Assembly (NCBI RefSeq): GCF_900100925.1
Contig: NZ_FNKO01000001.1
Span: 1,488,001 to 1,552,000 of the forward strand
Origin: Actinopolyspora saharensis
GTDB taxonomy: Bacteria; Actinomycetota; Actinomycetes; Mycobacteriales; Pseudonocardiaceae
Direction of reading: 5' to 3'
DNA length: 64,000 bases
Shown: positions 30,411 through 48,331 of the stretch, piece by piece
Layout of the letters: each line of letters opens with the position of its first letter
Numbering within the stretch: the first letter of the stretch is position 1
The notes under the pieces: model-generated
What the model was told of the DNA's origin: nothing
Database searches by the model: none
Seen by the model: only the letters and a program-made list of their open reading frames with translations
Translations under genes and position numbers: made by a program

Positions 30411-31304
30411 CTACTCGGAAACAGGACCGCGCCACCCGTGCACCGGCAGCTCGAACTTGCGCACCAACCGGTCCGTGAACGAGGTGTCGTGCAAGCGCAC
30501 CAGACGCAGCGGCTTCTCCGAGGCGAGCACCTCGACACGTGCCCCGGCCGGGAGGTCGAAGTGCCGTTGGCCGTCACAGCACAGCACGGCGTCGTGACCG
30601 TTGTGATCGACTTCCAGGGCCAGCACCGAATCGCGTGCCAGCACCAGCGGGCGGGCGAACAGGGCGTGCGCGTTGCTCGGGACGACGAGCAGGGCCTCCA
30701 CCTCCGGCCAGACCACCGGTCCTCCGGCGGAGAAGGCGTAGGCCGTTGATCCCGTGGGGGTCGAGCACAGCACCCCGTCACAGCCGAACGTCGAAACCGG
30801 GTGGCCGTCCACTTCCACGACGACGTCGAGGATGCGCTCCCTGCTGCTCTTCTCGACGCTGGCCTCGTTGAGTGCCCAGGTCGTGGCGAGAACCTGGTTG
30901 CCGAGCCGCGCGGTGACGTCGATGGTCATCCGCTCGTCGACGTGGTAGCGCCCCTCGACCACCGCATCGACGGCCTCGTCCAGCGCGTCGAAGTCGGCCC
31001 CGGCCAGAAAGCCGACCCTGCCCAGGTTCACCCCGAAAACCGGCACACCAGCCATCCTGGCGAGCTCGGAAGCACGCAGCAGCGTGCCGTCTCCCCCCAG
31101 GACCAGCACCAGCTCGGTGCCCTCGGCGGCCAGCGGTCCCGGAGCGACGACCCTGCTGTAACAGGTCGGGCTCAGCTGCGGTGCCTCCTCGGCGAGCACT
31201 CTGACCCGCATACCGGCACCGATCAGCCTGCCGGCCACCTTCTCAGCCGTGCCGAGGTTGTACTGCCTGCCCGTGTGGAGCACGAGAAGCACGTCGCGGT
31301 TCAC
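30411..31304 (-). CDS. nadK: NAD kinase
   Basis: A 297-residue kinase making NADP+ from NAD+ with ATP or polyphosphate. The GGDGT motif (VLVLGGDGTLLRAS), NEAS (WALNEASVEK) and the NAD-binding CSTPTGSTAYAFSAGGP are all present. GTG 31304 shares GTGA with the tlyA stop, giving translational coupling. Neighbours tlyA and recN are the conserved order (Rv1694-Rv1696 type). Confidence 0.96.
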   Translation of the reverse strand: MNRDVLLVLHTGRQYNLGTAEKVAGRLIGAGMRVRVLAEEAPQLSPTCYSRVVAPGPLAAEGTELVLVLGGDGTLLRASELARMAGVPVFGVNLGRVGFLAGADFDALDEAVDAVVEGRYHVDERMTIDVTARLGNQVLATTWALNEASVEKSSRERILDVVVEVDGHPVSTFGCDGVLCSTPTGSTAYAFSAGGPVVWPEVEALLVVPSNAHALFARPLVLARDSVLALEVDHNGHDAVLCCDGQRHFDLPAGARVEVLASEKPLRLVRLHDTSFTDRLVRKFELPVHGWRGPVSE

Positions 31305-32173
31305 AGGCCGTCACCCTCTTCGCGGTCCTTCGCGGAGGCCTGGACTCCGTCCTCCGAGTCCCCGGAGGAAGCGGTCACGGCCTCGGTAACCATGGTGGTC
31401 ACGTCAGGGCGGGACTCCGTCGGTCGCCGGTTCAACCACACGAAGTACTCCACGTTCCCGGAAGGCCCGGGCAACGGGCTGGGAACCACCGCCCGCGGAC
31501 GCAGTCCGTGCTCGCCCGCCGCACCGATCACCCCCACGACGGCCTCGGCGCGCAGGGCGGGATCACGTACCACCCCACCGGACCCGAGACGTTCCTTGCC
31601 CACCTCGAACTGCGGTTTGACCATGAGCACCAGATCGGACTCACTGTGCACGCACTCGCTCATGGCGGGCAGGACCAGGCGCAGCGAGATGAAGGAAAGA
31701 TCCGCCACCACCAGGTCGACCGGTTCCCCGATGTCGGCGAGACTCAGGTTCCGCACGTTTCTCCGCTCGCGCACCACCACCCGCTCGTCGGTACGCAGCT
31801 TCCACTCCAACTGCCCGTAACCGACGTCGACGGCGACAACCTCGCGGACGTCCCTGCGCAGCAGCACATCGGTGAAACCGCCCGTGGAGGAGCCCGCGTC
31901 CAGGCAACGGCGTCCCTTGACCTCGAGGCCCTCGTTCTCGAAGGACTCCAGAGCGCCCAACAGCTTGTAGGCCCCTCGGGAAGCCCACTTCGGGTCCTCG
32001 ACGTCCTCCGCGACCACGATCGAGGCGTTCTCCTCCACCGAGGTCGCGGGTTTGTGCGCGATGAAACCGCGTACCGTGACGCGCCCCGCGGAAATCAACT
32101 CGGCGGCGTGCTCGCGTGAGCGAGCGAGTTTACGCCGCACCAGTTCCGAGTCCAACCGTGCTTTACGAGGCAC
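31301..32173 (-). CDS. tlyA: rRNA 2'-O-methyltransferase TlyA
   Basis: A 290-residue protein with an N-terminal S4 RNA-binding domain (VRRKLARSREHAAELISAG) and a FtsJ-type methyltransferase domain: SAM motif CLDAGSSTGGFTDVLL, AVDVGYGQLEWKL, VADLSFISL and VMVKPQFE-like LMVKPQFEVGK. Homologues methylate C1409 in 16S and C1920 in 23S rRNA and so make ribosomes sensitive to capreomycin; that is family knowledge. GTG 32173 is 8 bases after GGGAG and matches the MARRARVDAEL-type start of homologues. The C-terminal 30 residues are acidic and flexible. Confidence 0.94.
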   Translation of the reverse strand: MPRKARLDSELVRRKLARSREHAAELISAGRVTVRGFIAHKPATSVEENASIVVAEDVEDPKWASRGAYKLLGALESFENEGLEVKGRRCLDAGSSTGGFTDVLLRRDVREVVAVDVGYGQLEWKLRTDERVVVRERRNVRNLSLADIGEPVDLVVADLSFISLRLVLPAMSECVHSESDLVLMVKPQFEVGKERLGSGGVVRDPALRAEAVVGVIGAAGEHGLRPRAVVPSPLPGPSGNVEYFVWLNRRPTESRPDVTTMVTEAVTASSGDSEDGVQASAKDREEGDGL

Positions 32174-32177
32174 CGCC

Positions 32178-32420
32178 TCAACTCCCGCTACCACTAGATC
32201 CGGACAACAGCTCGTCGGCCTGGTTCAGCGCATGCGTCAAAGCCTCGTGCACCGCGTCGAACCGCGCGACGTGTTCGGAGACCGGAACGTCGTCCAAGCC
32301 TTCCAAGGCGTCCACACAGCGCCGAACGGCCTCTTCGGCCTCCTGGACCCGCTTGGTGACCCCGTCAGCGGATTCGGCCGGGCCGAGCTCTCCACCCGCA
32401 GGCTGCCCCGTAGAAGCCAT
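32178..32420 (-). CDS. Small conserved actinobacterial protein
   Basis: An 80-residue protein of unknown function, mostly helical and acidic, with no membrane segment. A core such as RVQEAEEAVRRCVDALEGL and HVARFDAVHEALTHALNQ looks like a helical hairpin. It fills the slot of the Rv1693-type small gene between the HAD phosphatase and tlyA. The ATG follows GGGAAGG. Its stop lies 4 bases before tlyA, so it leads the tlyA-nadK-recN unit. Confidence 0.72.
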   Translation of the reverse strand: MASTGQPAGGELGPAESADGVTKRVQEAEEAVRRCVDALEGLDDVPVSEHVARFDAVHEALTHALNQADELLSGSSGSGS

Positions 32421-32654
32421 TACCTTCCCGCCTCATTCACACCAAGATAAGTGACACCAATCACAGCAGTCGAACGCCACAACCGAAAAGAGCTCGAGCT
32501 TCGTGAACGTCACTACCACGCTATCGGACTACAAGAGCACCGTGGCACGAGCGAAGTCGGGACGCAGCGGCCCGCGGCCGCGGAGAACGGGGCGCGCGGA
32601 ACTGCCCCACCGTGCGCGAAATCCTGCGAACGCCGCAGCACCAACGCCGTGCTT

Positions 32655-33689
32655 CTAGTCCTGCATTCCCAACCCGTGCAGGACGGACTTGGCCACGTCG
32701 TCCCCGGCGCGCACCCGGACATCATCGCCACTGCTGACGCGCCACCAGGCCGCGCACAACGCGCGCAGGGCCGACAGCGCACCTCCCCCGAGAGCTTCGG
32801 GCTCAGCCGCGAACTCCCCGACAGTCGTGAGGGTCAGCCCGGTCGCATCCACTTCGACGTTCCAGGCCGACTGCTCCGCGACCACCGACTCCTCCGCCGG
32901 CGCGGACAGCGCCGTCAGATCGGCGGCCACGTGCTCGGGGCGTTGCCCCTCGGGGGCGGCGAGCAGCTCCCGCGGCCCGCTCACCCCGGTGAACACCAAC
33001 AACGACGCCATACCGGCACGTCGAGCACCCGCGATGTCGGTTTCCAGCCGGTCTCCCACGAACAGGGGATTGATCGCCCCAGCGGAATCCGCGGCCCTGT
33101 CCACCAGGGGGCGCTCCGGTTTCCCCGCGACCTCCGGAGTCCGTCCGGTCGCCATCTCCAGCGCGTGCACCAGGGCGCCGTTGCCGGGCAGCTGGCCCCG
33201 TTCGGTAGGCAGGGTGGCGTCCCGATTGCAGGCGACCCAGTCTGCTCCGGCGCGGATGGCGAGGCAGGCCTCGGCGAGGTCGGCCCAGCTCGTGCTCTCG
33301 GAGTGCCCCTGCAGGACCGCGCTCGGGCCCGTTTCCGCCTCACGGACGGGGCGCAACCCGAGCGCGGCGAGTTCGTCCGCCAGCGCGGCGGTTCCGAGCA
33401 CCAGTACGGAAGCACCCTGTTCGATCCGCTCGGCGAGCAGCGCTGCCCCGGCTTGAGCACTCGTGCTCACCTCGGTGAGCGTGGCCGGGATCGAGAGTGA
33501 GTTCAACTTCTCGACCACAGCCTCCGGTGGCTTGGACGCGTTGTTGGTGACGTACCGGAGGGTTCCCCCGTTCGCGCGCACTCGCGAGACCGCGTCCTCC
33601 GCGCCGGGGATCGCGGTACCACCCCGGTACAACGTACCGTCCAGATCGAGCAGCAGCGCGTCGTGGCCCTCATCGAGTGCTTGCGACAT
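32655..33689 (-). CDS. HAD-superfamily phosphatase (NagD-like, HAD-IIA)
   Basis: A 344-residue phosphatase. Motif I is LLLDLDGTLYRG with the nucleophilic Asp; motif II is RYVTNNASKPPE; motif III and IV are the late GKPERPL Lys and VGDRLETDIAGARRAG. The class IIA cap lies between. Homologues dephosphorylate small phosphates such as glycerol-3-phosphate or p-nitrophenylphosphate; the substrate here is not known. About 85 C-terminal residues after the HAD core are unusual. Start ATG 33689 follows GAGAGGGAAC; the frame to 33743 overlaps the next gene. Confidence 0.88.
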   Translation of the reverse strand: MSQALDEGHDALLLDLDGTLYRGGTAIPGAEDAVSRVRANGGTLRYVTNNASKPPEAVVEKLNSLSIPATLTEVSTSAQAGAALLAERIEQGASVLVLGTAALADELAALGLRPVREAETGPSAVLQGHSESTSWADLAEACLAIRAGADWVACNRDATLPTERGQLPGNGALVHALEMATGRTPEVAGKPERPLVDRAADSAGAINPLFVGDRLETDIAGARRAGMASLLVFTGVSGPRELLAAPEGQRPEHVAADLTALSAPAEESVVAEQSAWNVEVDATGLTLTTVGEFAAEPEALGGGALSALRALCAAWWRVSSGDDVRVRAGDDVAKSVLHGLGMQD

Positions 33690-33733
33690 ACTCGTTCCCT
33701 CTCCGGGCCTCGGAGACGACTCGACCGGTTCGG

Positions 33734-35002
33734 TCAGTCCCAAACACCGAGGTCGACGTCACGTGAAGTGTCGGCCTGGCCGTCCTCGTCCTGGTTCGAG
33801 CCCTCGGTATCGGTCGCGACGTCCGCGTCGGCCTGCTCCACCAGCTTTTCGGCTTCTTCCGGCCCACCGAGCACCGGGACGAGCTCGTCCAACCTCTCCG
33901 GGGCATCGGTGGTCTCCTCGTCGTCGGCGTTGGCCGCGTGAACGAACCAGGTGAAGGCCTCCTCGTTGCGCCCCGCCGCGACCAGGTTGTCGGCGTAGGC
34001 GTAGAACAGCCGTACGCTCCACGACTCCTTGCGCTGCGGGTCCAGCTCGGGAATCTGGAGGGCGACCACGGCGGCCTCCAGTTGGCCCAGATCACGACGG
34101 GCCCCCGCGCCCACGATTCGCAACTCGATCTGCTCGTCCTTGGACAACTCCGAAACGTCCTCGGAACGGAGCAAGTCCAGGGCACGTTGCGGCCTGCCAA
34201 GGGCACGCTCGCAGTCGGCGATGATGGCGACGTGTGACTGGCCGCCCATGCGGCGGGCCGCACGAAGCTCGGAAAGCGCCTCGCTCCAGTTTCCGACGTG
34301 GTAGGCCGCTATCCCGTTCGCCTCCCGGGCCGCCGGTGTTCGCGACGCCTTCTTGCGCGCGTAGCGAGCGTGCTCCAGGGCCTGTTCCGGATCCGAGTCC
34401 AGCAACATGCCCGCTGCCACCACGTGGGCGCCGACGTCCTCCGCGACCATCTTCGGCAGCGAGCGGAAGTCCCGGCGCACCTCCGGATCCAGATGTGCCG
34501 CGTCCGCTCCCTCCGGAAGTTTCGGCGCCTTTGCTCGCCCCTCTGCTGCGGCGTTGGACGCGGCGTTCTTGCCGGATCCTCGTCCGCGTGCAGGCCCCTT
34601 TCGGAAGTCACCCTTGGAGGCGTCGTCGCGCCCACCACCCGCAGCGGACTTCCCGGTGCCGTGCGGAGGTTTTCCACCTCCCGCGGAACGTCTTCCATCG
34701 TTGCGGGAGTGCCCCGCTTTTCCGTTCCGTCCCCTCTCGGGGCCGCGATCCTGTCGCCGGTCGCCCCGCTGCTCGGTGCGACGTCGGTCATCACGTCTCG
34801 GTTCCGCGCGCGAACGATCCCCCCGCTTGTCGTCCCGTCCCTGGGACCGACCGCTCTGCTGAGTCGTGCGACTCCCCTTCGGCGCACGGGAGTCGCCACG
34901 TTCGGGTTTGCTCACGTGATTCGAACGCTTACCCTGTTCACGTCCGCTACCGGTGTCGTTTCCACGACTCCGAGCACCACGCCTGTCGTCAGAACCGGAC
35001 AC
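33734..35002 (-). CDS. TPR-like protein with long basic disordered N terminus
   Basis: A 422-residue protein. Residues 1 to ~165 are almost entirely Arg, Gly, Asp, Ser, Lys and Gln, resembling an RGG-type RNA-binding tail. The rest (LPKMVAEDVGAHVVAAGMLL onward) is a series of helical repeats with AAYHVGNWSEALSELRAARR and CERALGRPQRALDLLRSE, a TPR-like fold, and an acidic tail. It occupies the position of Rv1691-type proteins upstream of the HAD phosphatase and tlyA. GTG 35002 lies after GGGGAGG. The function is unknown. A link with RNA or ribosome assembly is only a guess from composition and neighbours. Confidence 0.82.
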   Translation of the reverse strand: MSGSDDRRGARSRGNDTGSGREQGKRSNHVSKPERGDSRAPKGSRTTQQSGRSQGRDDKRGDRSRAEPRRDDRRRTEQRGDRRQDRGPERGRNGKAGHSRNDGRRSAGGGKPPHGTGKSAAGGGRDDASKGDFRKGPARGRGSGKNAASNAAAEGRAKAPKLPEGADAAHLDPEVRRDFRSLPKMVAEDVGAHVVAAGMLLDSDPEQALEHARYARKKASRTPAAREANGIAAYHVGNWSEALSELRAARRMGGQSHVAIIADCERALGRPQRALDLLRSEDVSELSKDEQIELRIVGAGARRDLGQLEAAVVALQIPELDPQRKESWSVRLFYAYADNLVAAGRNEEAFTWFVHAANADDEETTDAPERLDELVPVLGGPEEAEKLVEQADADVATDTEGSNQDEDGQADTSRDVDLGVWD

Positions 35003-35151
35003 CGGACCTCCCCGAAGAACAATACGAATAACAACACCAGCTTAACCGCATACGAGCAGCAGTGTTGCCGCCGGTAGTGCCGATCGTTTCCCAGTTCACT
35101 GTGGTCTGGTGGCGCACTACGTTGTGGGCGTGTGGACGTGGGCACACATGT

Positions 35152-35186
35152 CTGTGCCCACCCCTCGCGTCGGGGGGTGGGCACAG
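35152..35186 (-). terminator. Terminator of the rRNA operon
   Basis: CTGTGCCCACCCC and GGGGTGGGCACAG form a perfect 13-bp stem with a 9-base loop, just past the 5S end. No T-run follows. Confidence 0.75.
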
Positions 35187-35198
35187 TTTGGGGGGTTG

Positions 35199-35318
35199 GG
35201 TCGGCGGTGTCCGAGTCTCCCACACCCGTGGGGGTGCAGTACCTTAGGCGCTGGAGGGCTTAGCTTCCGGGTTCGGGATGGGTGCCGGGCGTGTCCCCTC
35301 CGCTGTGGCCACCGACCC
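35199..35318 (-). rRNA. 5S ribosomal RNA
   Basis: The minus strand contains the conserved 5S core CCCGAACCCGGAAGCTAAG and the CCTCCAGCGCC segment, and its ends pair (TGGGTCGGTGG with CCGCCGACCCA). Exact ends are good to a few bases. Confidence 0.93.
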
Positions 35319-35465
35319 AAACACAGTGGGGGAATTACACCCGCGTGTGTTGGGCAGTCTGTCTGTCCAGTTGTGGAACGGTGTGGTGGCTGGTGGGTGT
35401 GGTGGCGGGCATCGTTGTGTGCTGACCCGTGCCCCTCTTGTGGGGGTGTGCGTGGGTGTGTGGGG

Positions 35466-38566
<3,101 letters not shown>

Positions 38567-38753
38567 CACACAGCCACACACGGCCATGCACTCAGCAAAA
38601 CCACGCTGTCACGACATCACGCACACACGCGACATCACACAACGATGCTCGCCACCACTATCCACCTGTCAACCACCACACCAGCGAGCCCACCACACGG
38701 GTGCGCCCCCAGAGAACCCAACAGTACCCCAACACGCGCGCAGCCTGCTTGCT

Positions 38754-40318
<1,565 letters not shown>

Positions 40319-40391
40319 TGAACCAGAGAAAAAACCCCAGCAAAAAACACAAAAAAACAAAAAGACAAGAAGCCACACACGCGTCAAGGCA

Positions 40392-40411
40392 CTGTTGAAT
40401 TCTCAAAGAAC
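40392..40411 (-). promoter_or_regulatory. BoxA-like antitermination element of the rRNA leader
   Basis: The minus strand reads GTTCTTTGAGAATTCAACAG, the usual actinobacterial pre-16S leader motif bound by Nus factors and used in processing. Confidence 0.6.
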
Positions 40412-40452
40412 ACACCCACACCAGTGGGCACACCACCACAGAAACCCTTCCG

Positions 40453-40481
40453 ACACTAATCGAAAGCGCCTCTGTGGTTAA
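40453..40481 (-). promoter_or_regulatory. rRNA promoter P2
   Basis: TTAACC (40476-40481) and TAGTGT (40453-40458) are spaced by 17 bases. Transcription would start about 130 bases before the 16S gene. Confidence 0.5.
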
Positions 40482-40491
40482 GGCACTTTCC

Positions 40492-40521
40492 AATCTAACA
40501 CCGGAACTCACACCCTTTCGA
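40492..40521 (-). promoter_or_regulatory. rRNA promoter P1
   Basis: TCGAAA (40516-40521) and TAGATT (40492-40497) are spaced by 18 bases, directly upstream of P2. Tandem promoters are normal for rRNA operons. Confidence 0.45.
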
Positions 40522-40777
40522 AGGGGGTCCCCGATGTCGATCGGATCGCACCGACTCTTTGTTCAAGCTTCAACGGTGAGCCCCGGCCGGATCAACACCC
40601 GACCGTGTACACCGATCCCGAGGTTCCGCGCCCGTCAGGCACGGCCACCGGAGGCCGACATCGCGTCGACGGGAACTAATTTACACGGCACTCATCCCGG
40701 TGTCAAACGGGCCTCAAGTGCCGCCGGTCGAAGCGAAAGAGCAGGTCCGACGCTCCGCCGTTGCCCCTGCCACCCTA

Positions 40778-42049
40778 CTAGACCAGCCGAACCCCGGCCG
40801 TGTGACGCTTGCCACGGCGCAGCACCAGCCAGCTCCCGGGCAGCAGGTCCTCCTGAACCGGGCACCAGGTGTCGTCCCGCACCTTCACGTTGTTCACGTA
40901 GGCACCGCCCTCGTCGATCGTGCGGCGTGCGGCCTTGCGCCCGGTAACCAGCCCGCTCTCCACGAGCAGATCCACGATGCTCGACTGGTCGGCGAGCCGG
41001 AGTTGCACGTTCGGCACTTCGGTCAGCGCCGCGTCGAGAGTCCCCGCGTCCAGCTCTCCGAGGTCACCCCGTCCGAACAGGGCCCGACTCGCTGCGATCA
41101 CCTGTTCGGTGGCGCTCGCCCCGTGCACCAGCGTGGTGAGCTCCTCCGCGAGCTTGCGCTGTGCCAGTCGTTCACTCGGGCGGTCGATGGTCGCCTGCTC
41201 CAGCTCCTCGATCTCCGCACGCTCCAGGAAAGTGAACAGTCGCAGGTACTTGCCCACGTCCGCGTCGGCGGTGTTGAAGAAGTACTGGTACCAGGCGTAG
41301 GGCGAAGTCATCTCCGGGTCCAACCAGAGGTTGCCGCCTCCGGTCGACTTGCCGAACTTGCGTCCCTCCGAGTCCGTCACCAACGGGGTGGTGAGCGCGT
41401 GGGCGGTGACCCCCTCCTGCCTGCGCAGCAGGTCCACTCCCGCGACGATGTTGCCCCACTGGTCGGAGCCGCCGAGCTGGAGGCGCGTGCCGTACCGCCG
41501 GTAGAGCTGCACGTAGTCATTGGCCTGCAGCAGCATGTAGCTGAACTCGGTGTAGGACATGCTGTCCGTCTCCAACCGCCTCTTGACGGTTTCCCTGGAC
41601 AGCATCGCGTTGAGCGGGAAGTGCTTGCCCACGTCGCGCAAGAAGGCGGTCACCGAGAGCTCCGCGGTCCAGTGGGCGTTGTTCTCCACGACCGCACCGG
41701 TGGTCGTGTCGTCGAAGTCGACGAAGACCCCCAGCTGCCGACGGATCCCCTCGGTCCACTCGGAGACCACGCTCTCGTCGTGCAGACTGCGCTCCCCCAC
41801 GTCGCGCGGGTCGCCGATCAGCCCGGTGGCCCCGCCTGCGAGAACCAGCGGACGGTGCCCGGCGCGCTGGAAACGACGCAGCGTCAGCAGCGGAATCAGG
41901 TGGCCGGCGTGCAGACTCGGTCCGGTCGGGTCGAAACCCGCGTACAACGTGAGTGACTGCGAATCGAGATCACGCCGCAGCGATTCGAGATCGGTGGTCT
42001 GCGCGACCAGCCCGCGCCAGGAAAGCTCGTCAAGGATGTGCTCACTCAC
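40778..42049 (-). CDS. tyrS: Tyrosyl-tRNA synthetase
   Basis: A 423-residue class I synthetase charging tRNA-Tyr. The HIGH-type motif is [10 protein letters not shown], the KMSKS-type motif KFGKS, and [13 protein letters not shown] binds tyrosine. An S4 domain closes the protein ([23 protein letters not shown]). GTG 42049 ([13 protein letters not shown]) gives the normal length; GTG 42067 is an alternative six codons upstream. The rRNA operon lies downstream on the same strand with no clear terminator between. Confidence 0.96.
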   Translation of the reverse strand: MSEHILDELSWRGLVAQTTDLESLRRDLDSQSLTLYAGFDPTGPSLHAGHLIPLLTLRRFQRAGHRPLVLAGGATGLIGDPRDVGERSLHDESVVSEWTEGIRRQLGVFVDFDDTTTGAVVENNAHWTAELSVTAFLRDVGKHFPLNAMLSRETVKRRLETDSMSYTEFSYMLLQANDYVQLYRRYGTRLQLGGSDQWGNIVAGVDLLRRQEGVTAHALTTPLVTDSEGRKFGKSTGGGNLWLDPEMTSPYAWYQYFFNTADADVGKYLRLFTFLERAEIEELEQATIDRPSERLAQRKLAEELTTLVHGASATEQVIAASRALFGRGDLGELDAGTLDAALTEVPNVQLRLADQSSIVDLLVESGLVTGRKAARRTIDEGGAYVNNVKVRDDTWCPVQEDLLPGSWLVLRRGKRHTAGVRLV

Positions 42050-42199
42050 GCTTCCAGTCTCGCTCACCGCAGAGCCGCGTCCCCATCCGGGGCCCGGCCG
42101 GGATGGAGAGTCACGCCACGCGGTCGCGAGGGCACCAGCGGCGACACGCCCCACCCGCGCCGAGCGAACCGGACGGACCAGCGGACGGCGCGGGGCCGG

Positions 42200-42823
42200 T
42201 CAGACGCCGTCCCGCACTCGACGCCGCCCGCCGCGGCGATACGAGCTGACCGCCGGTGAACCGTGCACCCAGGAACGCCAGGGAAGCTCGGTGGCGGTGG
42301 AGACCCCCACCCTGGGGCCGCTGCGGACCTCCTCGTCGCCGACACCCGCTCCGCGAACCAACCGCAGGGAGGAGTCAGCGGCGAGCAGGTCCGTGCCGTT
42401 GTGCTCGCGGGTGATCCCCAGCGCCCCGGCCAACCGGGCCGGGCCGCTGGCCAGCGCCGTGTCCTTGCGAACGGCGGGGCGCCGAGCGCGCGCCAGCGCG
42501 GCACCCTCCAGCACCTCGCCCGCACGCAGGAGCACGGCCCCCGGAACACCGTCCTGCGAGCAGACCACGTTGATGCAGAAGTGCATCCCGTAGACGAAGT
42601 AGACGTACAGGTGTCCCGCGGGCCCGAACATGACCGAATTGCGCGCGGTGCGTCCCCGGTAGCAGTGCGATGCCGGGTCGTCCCCTCCGCGATACGCCTC
42701 CACCTCGACCAGGCGCACGCCGACCTCTCCCTCTGGGGAGGTCGACCACAACTCGCCTCCGAGCAGGTGACGCGCCACGAGGAGGGGATCGCGGGTGAGT
42801 TCGGAGCGTGTCACGTCAGTCAC
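42200..42823 (-). CDS. 3-methyladenine DNA glycosylase (AAG/MPG family)
   Basis: A 207-residue base-excision repair glycosylase that removes alkylated purines. The family motifs are clear: LLGGELWS, VEVEAYRGGDDPASHCYRG with the catalytic Glu, ARNSVMFGPAGHLYVYFVYG, NVVCSQDGVPGAVLLRA and SGPARLAGALGI. GTG 42823 lies 7 bases after a TAGTGT -10 box with no ribosome site, a leaderless arrangement. It sits between tyrS and argH, as in other actinobacteria. Confidence 0.92.
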   Translation of the reverse strand: MTDVTRSELTRDPLLVARHLLGGELWSTSPEGEVGVRLVEVEAYRGGDDPASHCYRGRTARNSVMFGPAGHLYVYFVYGMHFCINVVCSQDGVPGAVLLRAGEVLEGAALARARRPAVRKDTALASGPARLAGALGITREHNGTDLLAADSSLRLVRGAGVGDEEVRSGPRVGVSTATELPWRSWVHGSPAVSSYRRGGRRRVRDGV

Positions 42824-42830
42824 GGCAGTG

Positions 42831-42836
42831 ACACTA
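42831..42836 (-). promoter_or_regulatory. -10 box of a leaderless glycosylase transcript
   Basis: TAGTGT on the minus strand, 7 bases before GTG 42823. No -35 is clear. Confidence 0.4.
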
Positions 42837-42887
42837 CCGGGCGGGCGAACAGCTCCGGCACGGACCGCGCGGTGGGTGGAACGGCGC

Positions 42888-44348
<1,461 letters not shown>

Positions 44349-44393
44349 TTAAGTACGGGCACGGTCGACGGCGGGGCGGGGACCCGCGGTTAG

Positions 44394-44420
44394 GCACCGG
44401 AGGAGGCCCCCGCCCGGTGC
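44394..44420 (-). repeat. Hairpin between argG and argH
   Basis: GCACCGG and CCGGTGC (7 bp) with a 13-base loop begin directly after the argG stop. It may be a weak terminator or an mRNA-stability element that lowers argH. Confidence 0.35.
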
Positions 44421-45612
44421 TCAGCTGTACTGCTCGCGCTTGGAGGCGATCTTGCTGGGAAGCCCCCACAGCTGCACGAAGCCCTTGGCCAGCTCCTGGT
44501 CGAAGCTGTCGCCCTCGTCGTAGGTGGCGAGGTTGAAGTCGTACAACGACTGCTCGCTGCTGCGACCGGTCACCACGGCGTTGCCGTTGTGCAGCGTCAT
44601 CCTGATCTGTCCGGAGACGTGACGCTGCGTGTCCGCGATGAAGGAGTCCAACGAGCTCTTCAGCGGGGAGAACCACAGCCCGTCGTAGACGAGTTCGCCC
44701 CAGCGCTGCTGCACGGTCCGCTTGAACCGGGCCTGGTCCCGCTCCAGCGTCACCGCTTCGAGCTCGCGGTGTGCCGTGATCAGCGCCAACGCTCCGGGAG
44801 CCTCGTAGATCTCCCTGCTCTTGATGCCGACGAGCCGGTCCTCGACCATGTCGAGCCTGCCCACTCCCTGGGCGCCGGCCCTGCGGTTCAGCTCGGTGAC
44901 CGCCTGCAGCGGTGTGACGGCGGCTCCGTCGATGGTCACCGGCACCCCGCGGTCGAAGCCGATCACGACCTCGTCCGGCTCCCGCTGCTGCGTGGGATCG
45001 GCGGTGTAGGAGTAGACGTCCTCGATCGGGGCGTTCCAGATGTCCTCGAGGAAGCCCGTTTCCACCGCGCGTCCCCAGACGTTCTGGTCGACCGAGTAGG
45101 GCGACTTGTTGCTGACGTCGATCGGCAGTCCGTTGCGCTCGGCCCAGTCGATCGCCTTCTCCCGCGTCCAGGCGAAGTCGCGCACCGGGGCCAGCACCTT
45201 CATCTCCGGAGCGAGCGCCCCGATGCCCACCTCGAAGCGGACCTGGTCGTTGCCCTTTCCGGTGCAGCCGTGCGCCACGGTGTCCGCACCGTGCTCCCGC
45301 GCCGCGTCGGTGAGGTACTTGGCGATCAACGGCCTGGACAGCGCCGAGACCAGCGGGTACTGGTCCATGTACATGGCGTTGGCCTGCAGCGCGGGCAGGC
45401 AGTACTCCTCCGCGAACTCGGCGCGCGCGTCCGCGACCACGGCCTCGGCGGCACCGCAGGCCAGCGCGCGCTTGCGGATCGTCTCCAGGTCCTCACCGCC
45501 CTGGCCCACGTCGACCGCGACGGCGACGACCTCGGCGTTGGTCTCCTCGGCGATCCAACCGATGGCCACGGAGGTGTCCAGGCCTCCGGAGTAGGCGAGT
45601 ACGACCCTGTCA

Positions 45613-45620
<8 letters not shown>
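44421..45620 (-). CDS. argG: Argininosuccinate synthase
   Basis: A 399-residue enzyme joining citrulline and aspartate with ATP. The N-type ATP pyrophosphatase loop is [28 protein letters not shown] and [12 protein letters not shown] follow. ATG 45620 overlaps the argR stop by 8 bases. Longer in-frame reading upstream lies within argR. Coupling to argR means its level follows the repressor gene. Confidence 0.97.

Positions 45621-48330
<2,710 letters not shown>

Positions 48331-48331
<1 letters not shown>

Larger units (their letters stand above)
40319..40777. other. rRNA promoter and leader region
   Basis: 459 bases between tyrS and the 16S gene. It holds the BoxA-like element, two promoter-like elements and an A-rich tract on the plus strand (40325-40375), i.e. 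a U-rich leader segment. The part from 40522 to 40777 has no recognised feature and no gene. Confidence 0.6.
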
